Assembly: GCF_004217285.1 (NCBI RefSeq)
Contig: NZ_SHKS01000001.1
Span: 937,195 to 1,001,194 of the forward strand
From: Streptomyces sp. BK239
GTDB lineage: Bacteria; Actinomycetota; Actinomycetes; Streptomycetales; Streptomycetaceae
DNA length: 64,000 nucleotides
Direction: 5' to 3'
Part shown: one piece after another, positions 16,596 through 26,073 of the stretch
Layout of the letters: each line of letters starts with the position of its first letter
Numbering within the stretch: position 1 is the first letter of the stretch
Notes under the pieces: model-generated
Told to the model about the DNA's origin: nothing
What the model saw: the letters and a program-made list of their open reading frames with translations, nothing else
Database searches by the model: none
Made by a program: the position numbers and the translations under genes

Positions 16596-18545
16596 TCACC
16601 GGATGGTGATCGTGATGGTCGACCCCTTGGGCGCCGACTCCCCGGCCTCCACCGACTGCTCCTTCACGGTGTCCCCGAACAGCCCCAGCAGACCCCTGTC
16701 CTCCTTGACCCCGAAGCCGGCCTGCTCCAGCTCCCGCTTGGCGTCGTCGACGCTGGAGCCGACCACGTCCGGGACCTCGACCATCTCCGGCCCCTTGGAC
16801 AGCGTCAGCGTCACGGTGTCGCCCTCGGCGACCTGCTTCTCCGGCGCCGGCGACTGGGCGGCGACCTGACCCTTGTCGTACTCGGAGTTGACCTGCCCGG
16901 CGGCGACCGTCACCTTCAGGCCGGCCTCCGTCAGCGCGGCCCGCGCGTCGGCGAGGCTGTCGCCGATGACCTCCGGGACGTCGACCGGGCTGCCCTTGCT
17001 GACGACCAGGGCGACCGCGGTGCCGGCGCGGCGCTCGGTGCCCGCCTCGGGGTCGCTGCGGATGACGGCGCCCTTGGGGACGTCCTCGCTGAACTCCTGG
17101 GTGACCATGCCCGGTTCCAGGCTGTCGTCCTTCAGCTGGGCCTTGGCCCTGGCCAGCCGGAAGCCCTTCAGGTACGGCACCTTCACGGTCTCGGGCCCGT
17201 CGGACACGACGAGCGTCACCGTGTCGTTCTTGCGGATGCGGGCCCCCGGCCCAGGGTCGGTGGAGATGACCGTGCCACGGGCGACCGTGTCGCTGAACTC
17301 GTGCTTCGTGGTGCCGGCCTCCAGCCCGGCCGCCTCCAGCCGCTGCCTGGCTCGCTCCTCGGTCTGGGTCAGCACCGCCGGGACCTTGGTGAACTGCCCG
17401 GAGTTGATGTACCAGACGCCCGCGCCGACGCCGAGGACCAGCAGGACCAGGGTGACGATCGCCACCGTCCGGCCCCGGGCCGGCAGCGACCGGCGCTGCG
17501 GCGGCAGCGGGGGAGGGCTGCGGAACCGGGACGTCCGGTCGAGCCCGTCGCCGCCTCCGCCGGCATGGGCGGCCGGGTCGTTCTCGCCGACGGGCAGGGG
17601 CCTGGGGACCGTGAGGGAGCGCGGGATCACGCTCGTGCGGTCCTCGGCGTTGTCGTGCTCCGCGGACAGGGCCTGCGGGGGCGAGGCGTCCAGCTGCTCC
17701 TCGGTGAGCGCGGCGCGCGCCTCACGGGTCTGGGAGAGCAGCGCCACGGCGTCGTACGGGCGCACGTCCGCGTTGCGGGCGGTCGCCGAGGCGACCAGCT
17801 CGTCCAGCTCGTAGGGCAGACCCGGCACGACGGCCGAGGGCGGGGGCACGTCGTCGTGGAGGTGCTTGTACAGCACGACGGCGGGGGTGCCGCCCTCGTG
17901 CGGCTTGTCACCGGTGAGCATCTCGTACAGCACGATGCCGCACGCGTACACGTCCACGCGCGCGTCGGCCGTGCCGTGCTCTATCTGCTCGGGCGCCAGG
18001 TAGGACACGGTGCCGAGGACGGCGCCGGTGGTGCTGGTGACGGTGTCCACGGAGCGCACGAGACCGAAGTCGGCGACCTTGACCCGCCCGTCGTCCCCTA
18101 TGAGCACGTTCTCGGGCTTCATGTCCCGGTGCACGAACCCGGCCCGGTGCGCGGCGCCGAGCGCGGCGAGCACCGGCTCCAGGATGTCCAGCGCGGCCCT
18201 CGGCTGGAGCGCACCCCGGTCGCGCAGCACATCGCGCAGCGTGCAGCCGGCGATGTACTCCATGGCGAGGTACACATACGCCCCGTCCGTCCCCTGGTCG
18301 AACACCTGGACGACGTTGGGGTGGGCGAGCCGGGCGACGGACTTGGCCTCCCGGATGAAGCGCTCGACGAAGGAGGCGTCGCTCGCGAGTGCCGGATGCA
18401 TCACCTTGAGTGCGAGCACGCGGTCGAGGCGGGTGTCCACGGCCCGGTAGACCGTGGCCATCCCGCCGACCGCGATCCGCGCCTCGACGCGATAGCGCCC
18501 GTCGAGCACCTGCCCGACGAGAGGGTCCTGAAGGGTCGTGTCCAC
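16596..18545 (-). CDS. Ser/Thr protein kinase with four PASTA domains (PknB type)
   Basis: A 649-residue membrane kinase that phosphorylates Ser/Thr and probably senses peptidoglycan fragments. The cytoplasmic kinase domain (residues ~18-280) has the glycine loop GGMATVYRA, catalytic K47, HRD motif (D141 in FVHRDMKPENVLI), DFG (159-161) and APE. A disordered linker and one transmembrane helix (~360-380) follow, then four PASTA domains (about 385-450, 450-517, 518-584, 585-648) outside. The order matches S. coelicolor SCO2110. The division cluster further along makes a cell-wall link plausible. GTG start; the upstream 350 bases are repeat-rich. Confidence 0.93.
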   Translation of the reverse strand: MDTTLQDPLVGQVLDGRYRVEARIAVGGMATVYRAVDTRLDRVLALKVMHPALASDASFVERFIREAKSVARLAHPNVVQVFDQGTDGAYVYLAMEYIAGCTLRDVLRDRGALQPRAALDILEPVLAALGAAHRAGFVHRDMKPENVLIGDDGRVKVADFGLVRSVDTVTSTTGAVLGTVSYLAPEQIEHGTADARVDVYACGIVLYEMLTGDKPHEGGTPAVVLYKHLHDDVPPPSAVVPGLPYELDELVASATARNADVRPYDAVALLSQTREARAALTEEQLDASPPQALSAEHDNAEDRTSVIPRSLTVPRPLPVGENDPAAHAGGGGDGLDRTSRFRSPPPLPPQRRSLPARGRTVAIVTLVLLVLGVGAGVWYINSGQFTKVPAVLTQTEERARQRLEAAGLEAGTTKHEFSDTVARGTVISTDPGPGARIRKNDTVTLVVSDGPETVKVPYLKGFRLARAKAQLKDDSLEPGMVTQEFSEDVPKGAVIRSDPEAGTERRAGTAVALVVSKGSPVDVPEVIGDSLADARAALTEAGLKVTVAAGQVNSEYDKGQVAAQSPAPEKQVAEGDTVTLTLSKGPEMVEVPDVVGSSVDDAKRELEQAGFGVKEDRGLLGLFGDTVKEQSVEAGESAPKGSTITITIR

Positions 18546-18682
18546 GCAGCGAGTCTACGAGCCCCCACCGACACCCCCACCCCACCCACCACCGCACTGC
18601 AGCGGACCTGTGACGCACCCCATGACCGAGAGACACCGGCAAGACCCCCGACGGCCCCCAGCCCCCCGGACGCCCCCCGCCT

Positions 18683-18709
18683 CCCACCCCGAGACGGAAA
18701 GCCGCCGAC
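18683..18709. repeat. 27-bp direct repeat, copy 1
   Basis: One copy of a 27-base unit beginning CCCACCCCGAGACGG and ending GCCGCCGAC, in the gap between the PASTA kinase and thiG. The second copy is at 18777-18803. The surrounding bases are also partly repeated (CAGCCCCC stretches). Confidence 0.7.
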
Positions 18710-18776
18710 AGCCCCCAGCCCCCCGGACAGCCTCCGCCTCCCGCCGACGGCGCCCAGCCCCCGGGCGCTCTCTGCC

Positions 18777-18803
18777 CCCACCCCGAGACGGAAAGCCGCC
18801 GAC
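18777..18803. repeat. 27-bp direct repeat, copy 2
   Basis: Identical to the copy at 18683-18709. The whole 18546-18897 gap (352 bases) holds no convincing gene; apart from these repeats and C-rich low complexity I see nothing else in it. It must contain the promoter for the kinase gene and the 3' end of the thi operon. Confidence 0.7.
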
Positions 18804-18897
18804 GGCGCTCAGCCCCCACGGGCGACGTTCACCTTTCTCCTGACGGTGAACGGGCGGTGCGCGGGTGGGAGAGAAGGAAACGGGACCGTCCCCACGG

Positions 18898-19695
<798 letters not shown>

Positions 19696-19896
19696 TCAGC
19701 CTCCCTGGACGGCCGTGAGGACTTCCACCCGGTCCCCCTCGGCGAGGGTCGTGGCGGACCACCGCGCGCGCGGGACGACGGTCTCGTTCAGCGCGGCCGC
19801 CACCCCGGAGGGCGCCGCCGTGAGGGACCGTACGACGGTGTCGAGCGCGGTGCCGGCGGCGACCTCCCGCCGCTCGCCGTTGACGTGGATGTTCAT
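19696..19896 (-). CDS. thiS: Sulfur carrier protein ThiS
   Basis: A 66-residue ubiquitin-like protein whose C-terminal Gly-Gly (TAVQGG) is adenylated and converted to a thiocarboxylate that supplies sulfur for the thiazole ring. The sequence starts MNIHVNGERREV as usual for the family. Its start overlaps the thiO stop by four bases and it ends just before thiG, so the three are translated together. Confidence 0.95.
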   Translation of the reverse strand: MNIHVNGERREVAAGTALDTVVRSLTAAPSGVAAALNETVVPRARWSATTLAEGDRVEVLTAVQGG

Positions 19897-21056
19897 GCGG
19901 GCTGCTCCGAGAGTGCGGCGGCGCCGAAGCGCCGGGGTGTGAACGGGCGGGCCAGGTCGGGCAGTTCACCCGTGGTCAGGACATGCGCCAGCACGTCCCC
20001 GGTCACCGGCGTGAGCAGCACGCCGTTGCGGTGGTGACCGGTGGCCAGCAGCAGCCCGTCCAGGCCGCTCGGCCCGAGCAGGGGCGCGTTGTCCGGCGAC
20101 GCGGGACGCAGCCCCGCGCGCGTCTCCGTCAGGGGCAGTTCACTGATCCCGGGGATCAGCTCATGGGCGTCGCGCAGCAGCTCGTAGACGCCGCCTGCCG
20201 TCACCGTCGTGTCCCAGCCCAGCTCCTCGCTCGTCGCGCCGACGACCAGCTCGCCGTTCTCCCGCGGCACCAGGTAGACGTCGCTGCCGCGCACCACGGC
20301 CCGTACCGTGCGGCTCAGGAACGGCGCGTACCGGGGCGGCACGGTCAGCCGCAGCACCTGCCCCTTCACCGGCCGCACCGGCGGCAGCAGCTCCCGCGGC
20401 ACGCCCGCGAGCCGCCCGCTCAGACTTCCGCCCGCGAGCACCACCTGCCCGGCCTCCAGCGCCGTCCCGTCGTCCGTGACGACCCCGTCGGCCCGGCCGC
20501 CCCTCACGGACAGCCGCTCGGCCCAACGGCGGTGGAAGACCACGCCCGCCCGTTCGCACGCGGCCACCAGCGCCCCCGCGAGCCGCCGCGGGTCGATCTG
20601 GTGGTCGCCGTCCACGCGCAGCCCGCCGCGCACGCCCGGCGCGAGCATCGGCTCCAGGCGCCGGCACTCGCGCCCCGACAGCCACTGTGACGTGAGCCCC
20701 GACTGCTGTTGCAGGGCGTGCAGTTCCCGCAGATGGGCCCGGTCGTCGGCGTCCAGCGCCACCGCGAGGGTGCCCGAGCGCCGGTAGCCGAGGTCCTGCC
20801 CGGTGAGGTCGCTCAGCTCGGCCGCGAACTCCGGGTAGCGGCGCGCCGATTCCACGTTCAGGCCGAGCAGCGTCTGCTCGCCGTGGTGCAGTTCGGTGAC
20901 GGCGGCCAGCATCCCGGCCGCCACCCGCGCGGCCCCGCCGCCCGGCTCGGGATCCACCACCGCCGTGACCAGACCGCGCTGTGCGGCCCGCCACGCCGTG
21001 ACCAGACCGATGATTCCGCCCCCGACGACGAGGACGTCTGACGTACGTGCGGACAT
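19893..21056 (-). CDS. thiO: Glycine oxidase ThiO
   Basis: An FAD-dependent oxidase that makes dehydroglycine for the thiazole ring of thiamine, replacing ThiH in aerobic bacteria. The 387-residue protein has the N-terminal dinucleotide-binding VLVVGGGIIGLVTAWRAA, DAO-family segments LAGGSLSGRLAG and YLVPRENGELVVGATSEE, and the C-terminal TGHHRNGVLLTPVTGD. It is the first gene of the thi operon and directly follows the TPP riboswitch. Confidence 0.94.
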   Translation of the reverse strand: MSARTSDVLVVGGGIIGLVTAWRAAQRGLVTAVVDPEPGGGAARVAAGMLAAVTELHHGEQTLLGLNVESARRYPEFAAELSDLTGQDLGYRRSGTLAVALDADDRAHLRELHALQQQSGLTSQWLSGRECRRLEPMLAPGVRGGLRVDGDHQIDPRRLAGALVAACERAGVVFHRRWAERLSVRGGRADGVVTDDGTALEAGQVVLAGGSLSGRLAGVPRELLPPVRPVKGQVLRLTVPPRYAPFLSRTVRAVVRGSDVYLVPRENGELVVGATSEELGWDTTVTAGGVYELLRDAHELIPGISELPLTETRAGLRPASPDNAPLLGPSGLDGLLLATGHHRNGVLLTPVTGDVLAHVLTTGELPDLARPFTPRRFGAAALSEQPA

Positions 21057-21066
21057 GGGCGTCCAG

Positions 21067-21160
21067 CCCCTCCCTTCGCCGGCATGACCCGGATCAGGTT
21101 CGTACGGTCGGAGGCCGCCAGCCTCCCTCTCAGCCCGGTGCGTCCGGGCTCCCGCGAGTG
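21067..21160 (-). promoter_or_regulatory. TPP riboswitch (THI element)
   Basis: On the minus strand, the conserved core GGGCTGAGAGGGAGGC and the second sensor part CCTGATCCGGGTCATGCCGG are both present, ending in CGAAGGGAGGGG close to the thiO start. The aptamer is about 94 bases. In Streptomyces such elements usually control translation by hiding the ribosome-binding site; GAAGGGAGG at the aptamer's 3' edge fits this. Confidence 0.93.
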
Positions 21161-21217
21161 CTCTAGGTTGGCCACCCTAGCCCGGCCTCGCATGTCTCAG
21201 TAAGGGAGTCCCACCCC

Positions 21218-21568
21218 GTGCCGCCCTCGCTCGACGGTCTCGTCCTCGCCCCCGTCGCCGACCAGGCCCCCGGCCAGGTCGGCACCCGCACCCGCTTCGC
21301 GTACCACGAGCGCGACGGTGTGATCTGGGCCGACTACGCGGGCGGCGACGTCGTGAGAGGGCATCTGGTGGGTACCCGTGCCGGGGACCGGCTCGACTTC
21401 CGGTACGTACAGCTCAAGCAGGACGGGACGACGTCCTCGGGGCACTGCGTGTCGACGGTGGTGGAGCTGGCCGACGGCCGGGTCCGCCTCGACGAGACAT
21501 GGGAGTGGGAGTCGCAGCCCGGCAGCGGGACGAGCGTTGTGGAGCAGGTCACGGAGCACGACGGCTGA
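21218..21568 (+). CDS. Conserved hypothetical protein (small beta-barrel type)
   Basis: A 116-residue soluble protein with a strand-rich pattern (FAYHERDGVIWADYAGGDVVRGHLVGT ... RLDFRYVQLK... STVVELADGRVRLDETWEWES) that resembles small antiparallel beta-barrel proteins. Homologues in Streptomyces are often labelled N-acetylglutamate synthase, but I see no acetyltransferase motif and do not support that name. GTG start with AAGGGAG about ten bases upstream. It is divergent from the thi operon. Confidence 0.7.
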   Translation: MPPSLDGLVLAPVADQAPGQVGTRTRFAYHERDGVIWADYAGGDVVRGHLVGTRAGDRLDFRYVQLKQDGTTSSGHCVSTVVELADGRVRLDETWEWESQPGSGTSVVEQVTEHDG

Positions 21569-21584
21569 CTGACAATCCGTCAGT
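21568..21584. promoter_or_regulatory. Inverted repeat before the flavoprotein gene
   Basis: ACTGAC-AATCC-GTCAGT is a perfect 6-bp inverted repeat that begins at the last base of the previous stop codon and ends 16 bases before the GTG at 21601. Its place over a likely promoter suggests an operator. The half-sites are the same as those of the TetR-type site at 31820-31841 but with five rather than two central bases. Confidence 0.45.
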
Positions 21585-21600
21585 TGTCTAAGGTGATCAG

Positions 21601-22842
21601 GTGAGCGAGCAGAGACGGGACGAAGTCGGTACGGCCGGACGGCGCGTGGTCGTCGTCGGCGCGGGCATGGCCGGGGTGCAGACCGCGGTCGCCCTGCGCG
21701 AGCAGGGTTTCGACGGGACGGTGACGCTGATCGGCGCCGAACCCCACCAGCCCTACGACCGGCCGCCGCTGTCCAAGGCGGTCCTGCTCGGCAAGGCCGA
21801 GGGCTCCGCCTTCGACGTCGACTTCGACGGCCTCGGCATCGGCCTGCGGCTCGGCAGCGAGGCGCTCGGCGTGCGCCCCGCCGAACACGTCCTGGACACC
21901 GAGGCCGGCCCGGTGCCCTACGACGTCCTGGTCCTCGCCACCGGCGCCGAACCGATCCGGCTGCCCGGCGCCGAGGGTGTGCCCGGCGTCCATCTGCTGC
22001 GCACCCTGGACGACGCCGAACGGCTGCGGCCCGTCCTCGCCCGGCAGCACGACGTCGTGGTCGTCGGCGCCGGCTGGATCGGCGCGGAGTTCGCCACCGC
22101 CGCCCGCGACGCCGGCTGCGCCGTCACCGTCGTCGAGGCCGCCGACCGGCCGCTCGCGGGCGCCCTGCCCGCCGAGGTCGCCGCCCCGATGGCCGGCTGG
22201 TACGCCGACAGCGGCGCCGAACTGCGCACCCGCGCGCGCGTGGAGCGCGTCGAACCCGGCGAGGTCGTCCTCGGCGACGGCTCGCGGCTGCCCGCCGGCG
22301 CCGTCGTGGTCGGCATCGGGGCCCGCCCCGCGACCGCCTGGCTGGCCGGTTCGGGCATCGAGCTCGGCGCGCACGGCGAGATCCTCGCCGACTCCCATCT
22401 GCGCACCAGCGTGCCGGACGTGTACGCGGTGGGCGACTGCGCCTCCTTCCCGTCGGCGCGCTACGGCGAGCGGCTCCTCGTCCACCACTGGGACAACGCC
22501 CTCCAGGGCCCGCGTACGGTCGCCGCCAACATCCTCGGCGAGCCCACCGGGGAGCCCCTGGAGACCTACGACCCGGTGCCGTACTTCTGGTCGGAGCAGT
22601 TCGGCCGCTTCGTTCAGTACGCCGGCCACCACGGCGCCGCCGACCGCATGGTGTGGCGTGGCGACCCGGCAGGACCGGCCTGGAGCGTGTGCTGGCTGCG
22701 CGACGGGCGCCTGGTCGCCCTGCTGGCCGTGGGCCGCCCGCGCGACCTGGCGCAGGGCAGACGGCTGATCGAGGCGGGCAGCCGTATGGACGCCGACGCG
22801 CTGGCCGACCCGTCGCGTCCGCTGAAGAACGCGACCGCCTGA
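21601..22842 (+). CDS. FAD/NAD(P)-dependent ferredoxin (rubredoxin) reductase family oxidoreductase
   Basis: A 413-residue flavoprotein that probably passes electrons from NAD(P)H to a ferredoxin or rubredoxin serving an oxygenase. It has two Rossmann motifs (VVVVGAGMAGVQTAVALRE for FAD, VVVVGAGWIGAEFATAARD for NAD), YDRPPLSK, the ATG-like LVLATGAEPIRLPG and the FAD-binding DVYAVGDCASFP, plus a C-terminal reductase domain. No ferredoxin or P450 gene lies beside it, so the partner is unknown. GTG start with GTGATC upstream. Confidence 0.88.
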   Translation: MSEQRRDEVGTAGRRVVVVGAGMAGVQTAVALREQGFDGTVTLIGAEPHQPYDRPPLSKAVLLGKAEGSAFDVDFDGLGIGLRLGSEALGVRPAEHVLDTEAGPVPYDVLVLATGAEPIRLPGAEGVPGVHLLRTLDDAERLRPVLARQHDVVVVGAGWIGAEFATAARDAGCAVTVVEAADRPLAGALPAEVAAPMAGWYADSGAELRTRARVERVEPGEVVLGDGSRLPAGAVVVGIGARPATAWLAGSGIELGAHGEILADSHLRTSVPDVYAVGDCASFPSARYGERLLVHHWDNALQGPRTVAANILGEPTGEPLETYDPVPYFWSEQFGRFVQYAGHHGAADRMVWRGDPAGPAWSVCWLRDGRLVALLAVGRPRDLAQGRRLIEAGSRMDADALADPSRPLKNATA

Positions 22843-22915
22843 TCTGCCCGGGAGTGCGGCGTTCGGGCGGCGGAGCGATCGCGGCCACCCGGCCCGAGCG
22901 CCTACCCTTGACCCC

Positions 22916-23281
22916 GTGACCGAGATTGACGCAAAGATCGATGCTCTCGTCCCCGCCTGGCTCACCCTGCCCGACATCGCAGAGATGCTCGACGTCGAGG
23001 TGACACGTGTGCGGCAGCTGGTCAAGGAGGGCCAGCTCATCGCCGTGCGCCGCGGCGAGAACCGCGCGCTGCACGTCCCCGCCGCCTTCATCGACGGGGA
23101 CAAGGTCGTCAAGGGCCTCGTGGGCACCCTGACGCTGCTGCGGGACGACGGCTTCACGGACGAAGAGATGCTGGAGTGGCTCTTCACCCCCGACGAGAGC
23201 CTGCCCGGCACACCGGCCCAGGCCCTGAGCGAGAATCGCGGCACGGAGGTGAAGCGCCGCGCCCAGGCGCTCGCCGTCTGA
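22916..23281 (+). CDS. Rv2175c-family DNA-binding protein
   Basis: A 121-residue protein with an N-terminal winged helix-turn-helix ([41 protein letters not shown] shortened here to its key region) and a C-terminal all-helical segment with [19 protein letters not shown]. In M. tuberculosis, Rv2175c is a DNA-binding substrate of the kinase PknL. The same family here raises the possibility of control by a Ser/Thr kinase, and a PASTA kinase gene lies 4.4 kb away. Targets unknown. GTG start. Confidence 0.85.
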   Translation: MTEIDAKIDALVPAWLTLPDIAEMLDVEVTRVRQLVKEGQLIAVRRGENRALHVPAAFIDGDKVVKGLVGTLTLLRDDGFTDEEMLEWLFTPDESLPGTPAQALSENRGTEVKRRAQALAV

Positions 23282-23310
23282 CCAGCACGTTCCGGACGAC
23301 CGACCGGCCC

Positions 23311-23332
23311 GCGGGGGCTTTCGGGCCCCCGC
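23311..23332 (+). terminator. Hairpin between the Rv2175c-like gene and thiE
   Basis: GCGGGGGC and GCCCCCGC form an eight-base perfect stem with a six-base loop, 29 bases after the stop codon. There is no T-tract. It may terminate or attenuate transcription before thiE. Confidence 0.5.
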
Positions 23333-23360
23333 AGGCCGCCGCCCACGGGGGGACCCACGC

Positions 23361-24008
23361 ATGCCCGACACCGCCCGCGCCCGCCTCGCCGACGCCCGTC
23401 TGTACCTGTGCACGGACGCCCGCAAGCGCCAGGGCGACCTCCCTGAGTTCCTGGACGCGGTCCTCGCCGCCGGCGTCGACATCGTCCAGCTGCGGGACAA
23501 GGGGATGGAGGCGGCCGAGGAGCTGGAGCACCTGAAGGTGTTCGCCGACGCCTGTGCCCGGCACGGCAGGCTGCTCGCGGTCAACGACCGCGCGGACGTC
23601 GCCCACGCCGCCGGCGCCGACGTCCTCCACCTCGGCCAGGGCGACCTGCCGGTCCCCGCGGCCAGGGCGATCCTCGGCGACGACGTCCTCGTCGGCCGCT
23701 CCACGCACTCCGAGGCGGAGGCCCGGGCCGCCGCCGTCCAGGACGGCGTGGACTACTTCTGCACCGGCCCGTGCTGGCCCACCCCCACCAAGCCCGGCCG
23801 CCATGCCCCCGGCCTCGACCTGGTCCGCCGCACCGCCGCCCTCGGCACGGACCGCCCCTGGTTCGCCATCGGCGGCATCGATCTCACCCGCCTCGACGAG
23901 GTGCTGGACGCCGGCGCCAGCCGGGTCGTCGTCGTGCGCGCGATCACCGAGGCGGACGACCCCGGGGCCGCGGCGGCGGAGTTCGCCGAGCGGCTGCGGA
24001 AGGTGTGA
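23361..24008 (+). CDS. thiE: Thiamine-phosphate synthase ThiE
   Basis: Joins the pyrimidine and thiazole halves of thiamine. The 215-residue TIM barrel shows [69 protein letters not shown] and [29 protein letters not shown], all expected for the family. It is apart from the thiOSG operon and I see no TPP riboswitch directly upstream, so its control may differ. ATG at 23361 after a GGGGGGACC stretch. Confidence 0.93.
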   Translation: MPDTARARLADARLYLCTDARKRQGDLPEFLDAVLAAGVDIVQLRDKGMEAAEELEHLKVFADACARHGRLLAVNDRADVAHAAGADVLHLGQGDLPVPAARAILGDDVLVGRSTHSEAEARAAAVQDGVDYFCTGPCWPTPTKPGRHAPGLDLVRRTAALGTDRPWFAIGGIDLTRLDEVLDAGASRVVVVRAITEADDPGAAAAEFAERLRKV

Positions 24009-24124
24009 TTTCCGGCCGGTCGCTGTCCGGCAATGTCCGGCCGATTGTCCAAAGGGCGGACAGCAGTCCGGCAAATCGGGCAAATTTGCGGGATCTGGTT
24101 GGGACACCGCCGTGCCCTGACTAA

Positions 24125-25057
<933 letters not shown>

Positions 25058-25112
25058 ACCTGCCGCACCGTGATACGTCACACTGCGTGCGGCCACTGGG
25101 AGAGGGGCGTAC

Positions 25113-26057
25113 ATGGGCTGGACGGTCCTCTACATCGCGTTCGGCGTCGTCGCGCTGTGGCTGCTCGGCGAGGTGCTGCTTCAGTACAAGGCACGCCTGC
25201 GCTACCGGCTGCTGGCGTTCGCCGGCTTCCTCGGCGTGGTGCTGGGCGTGCTGATGCCCAACGTCATCGTCATCGGTCTGGGCGCCGCCGCGTTCGCGGT
25301 CGGCCAGACCTATGTGACGCTGTCGTTCCGCCGCGGCTTCTCCGCCGGCTGGGCCGTCAGCCGCCCCGGCGCGGAGGCCGTCAAGGGCCGCCGGGGCCGG
25401 GCCGAGCGCAAGGACCCCGTCCTTCAGGTCTCCGGCCTGGAGACGGCCGAGGAGGACGCCGACTCCCACGGCCGCGAGGCCGACGCCCCGTTCAGCGGGG
25501 ACCGCATGTCCTACGGCCGCGACACGGACTCCTACGACGACGACCACGACGACGTCTTCACCCCGGCCGCCCGCGGCGCCGCCGTCTACGAGCCGCAGCC
25601 CCTGCCCGACGACACCGGCTCCTACGGCGTCTACAGCGACTCCGCCTACGCGGCCGCCACCCAGCCCCAGGACCAGTACGCGACGGCCGCCCAGACCGCC
25701 GACCAGGGCTACGGCCACGACGGCTACTCCGGGTACGGGCAGCAGCAGTACGGCTACGACTCCGCCGGCGAACAGCAGTACGCCGCCTACTCCGACCCCT
25801 ACATCGGCACCCAGACCTACGGCTCGGGCTCGTACGACACCGGGTACGGCCAGCAGCAGTACGGTCAGCAGGGGTACGGCCAGGACCAGTACGGCTCCGG
25901 CGGCTACGGGGAGACCCCCTCCGGCGGGGTGTGGGTCCCGCAGCAGCGCAGCGACGACTCCCCGGGCGGCGACCTGCCGTCCGACCAGCACTACCCCTAC
26001 CAGGGCGACGGCCGGCAGCAGGGGAACGGCTACGACGAGCAGCAGTACCGGTACTGA
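25113..26057 (+). CDS. Membrane-anchored protein with Tyr/Gln/Gly low-complexity tail
   Basis: A 314-residue protein of unknown function. Residues ~3-24 and ~32-68 are hydrophobic and form two or three membrane helices (LYIAFGVVALWLLGEVLL, LLAFAGFLGVVLGVLMP). After a basic patch (SRPGAEAVKGRRGRAERK) the C-terminal ~215 residues are disordered and, from ~190, dominated by repeated YG/QQYG/GYGQ elements such as GYGQQQYG (twice). This composition resembles prion-like [G/S]Y[G/S] domains. The tail is probably cytoplasmic. Conserved location in Streptomyces suggests a real gene; no partner can be named. Confidence 0.8.
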   Translation: MGWTVLYIAFGVVALWLLGEVLLQYKARLRYRLLAFAGFLGVVLGVLMPNVIVIGLGAAAFAVGQTYVTLSFRRGFSAGWAVSRPGAEAVKGRRGRAERKDPVLQVSGLETAEEDADSHGREADAPFSGDRMSYGRDTDSYDDDHDDVFTPAARGAAVYEPQPLPDDTGSYGVYSDSAYAAATQPQDQYATAAQTADQGYGHDGYSGYGQQQYGYDSAGEQQYAAYSDPYIGTQTYGSGSYDTGYGQQQYGQQGYGQDQYGSGGYGETPSGGVWVPQQRSDDSPGGDLPSDQHYPYQGDGRQQGNGYDEQQYRY

Positions 26058-26073
26058 CGCCCGCGCGTCCCGC

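Noticed and set aside
21218..21568. N-acetylglutamate synthase label often given to this small protein
   Set aside because: No GNAT or kinase-like motif is visible and the length is too short.
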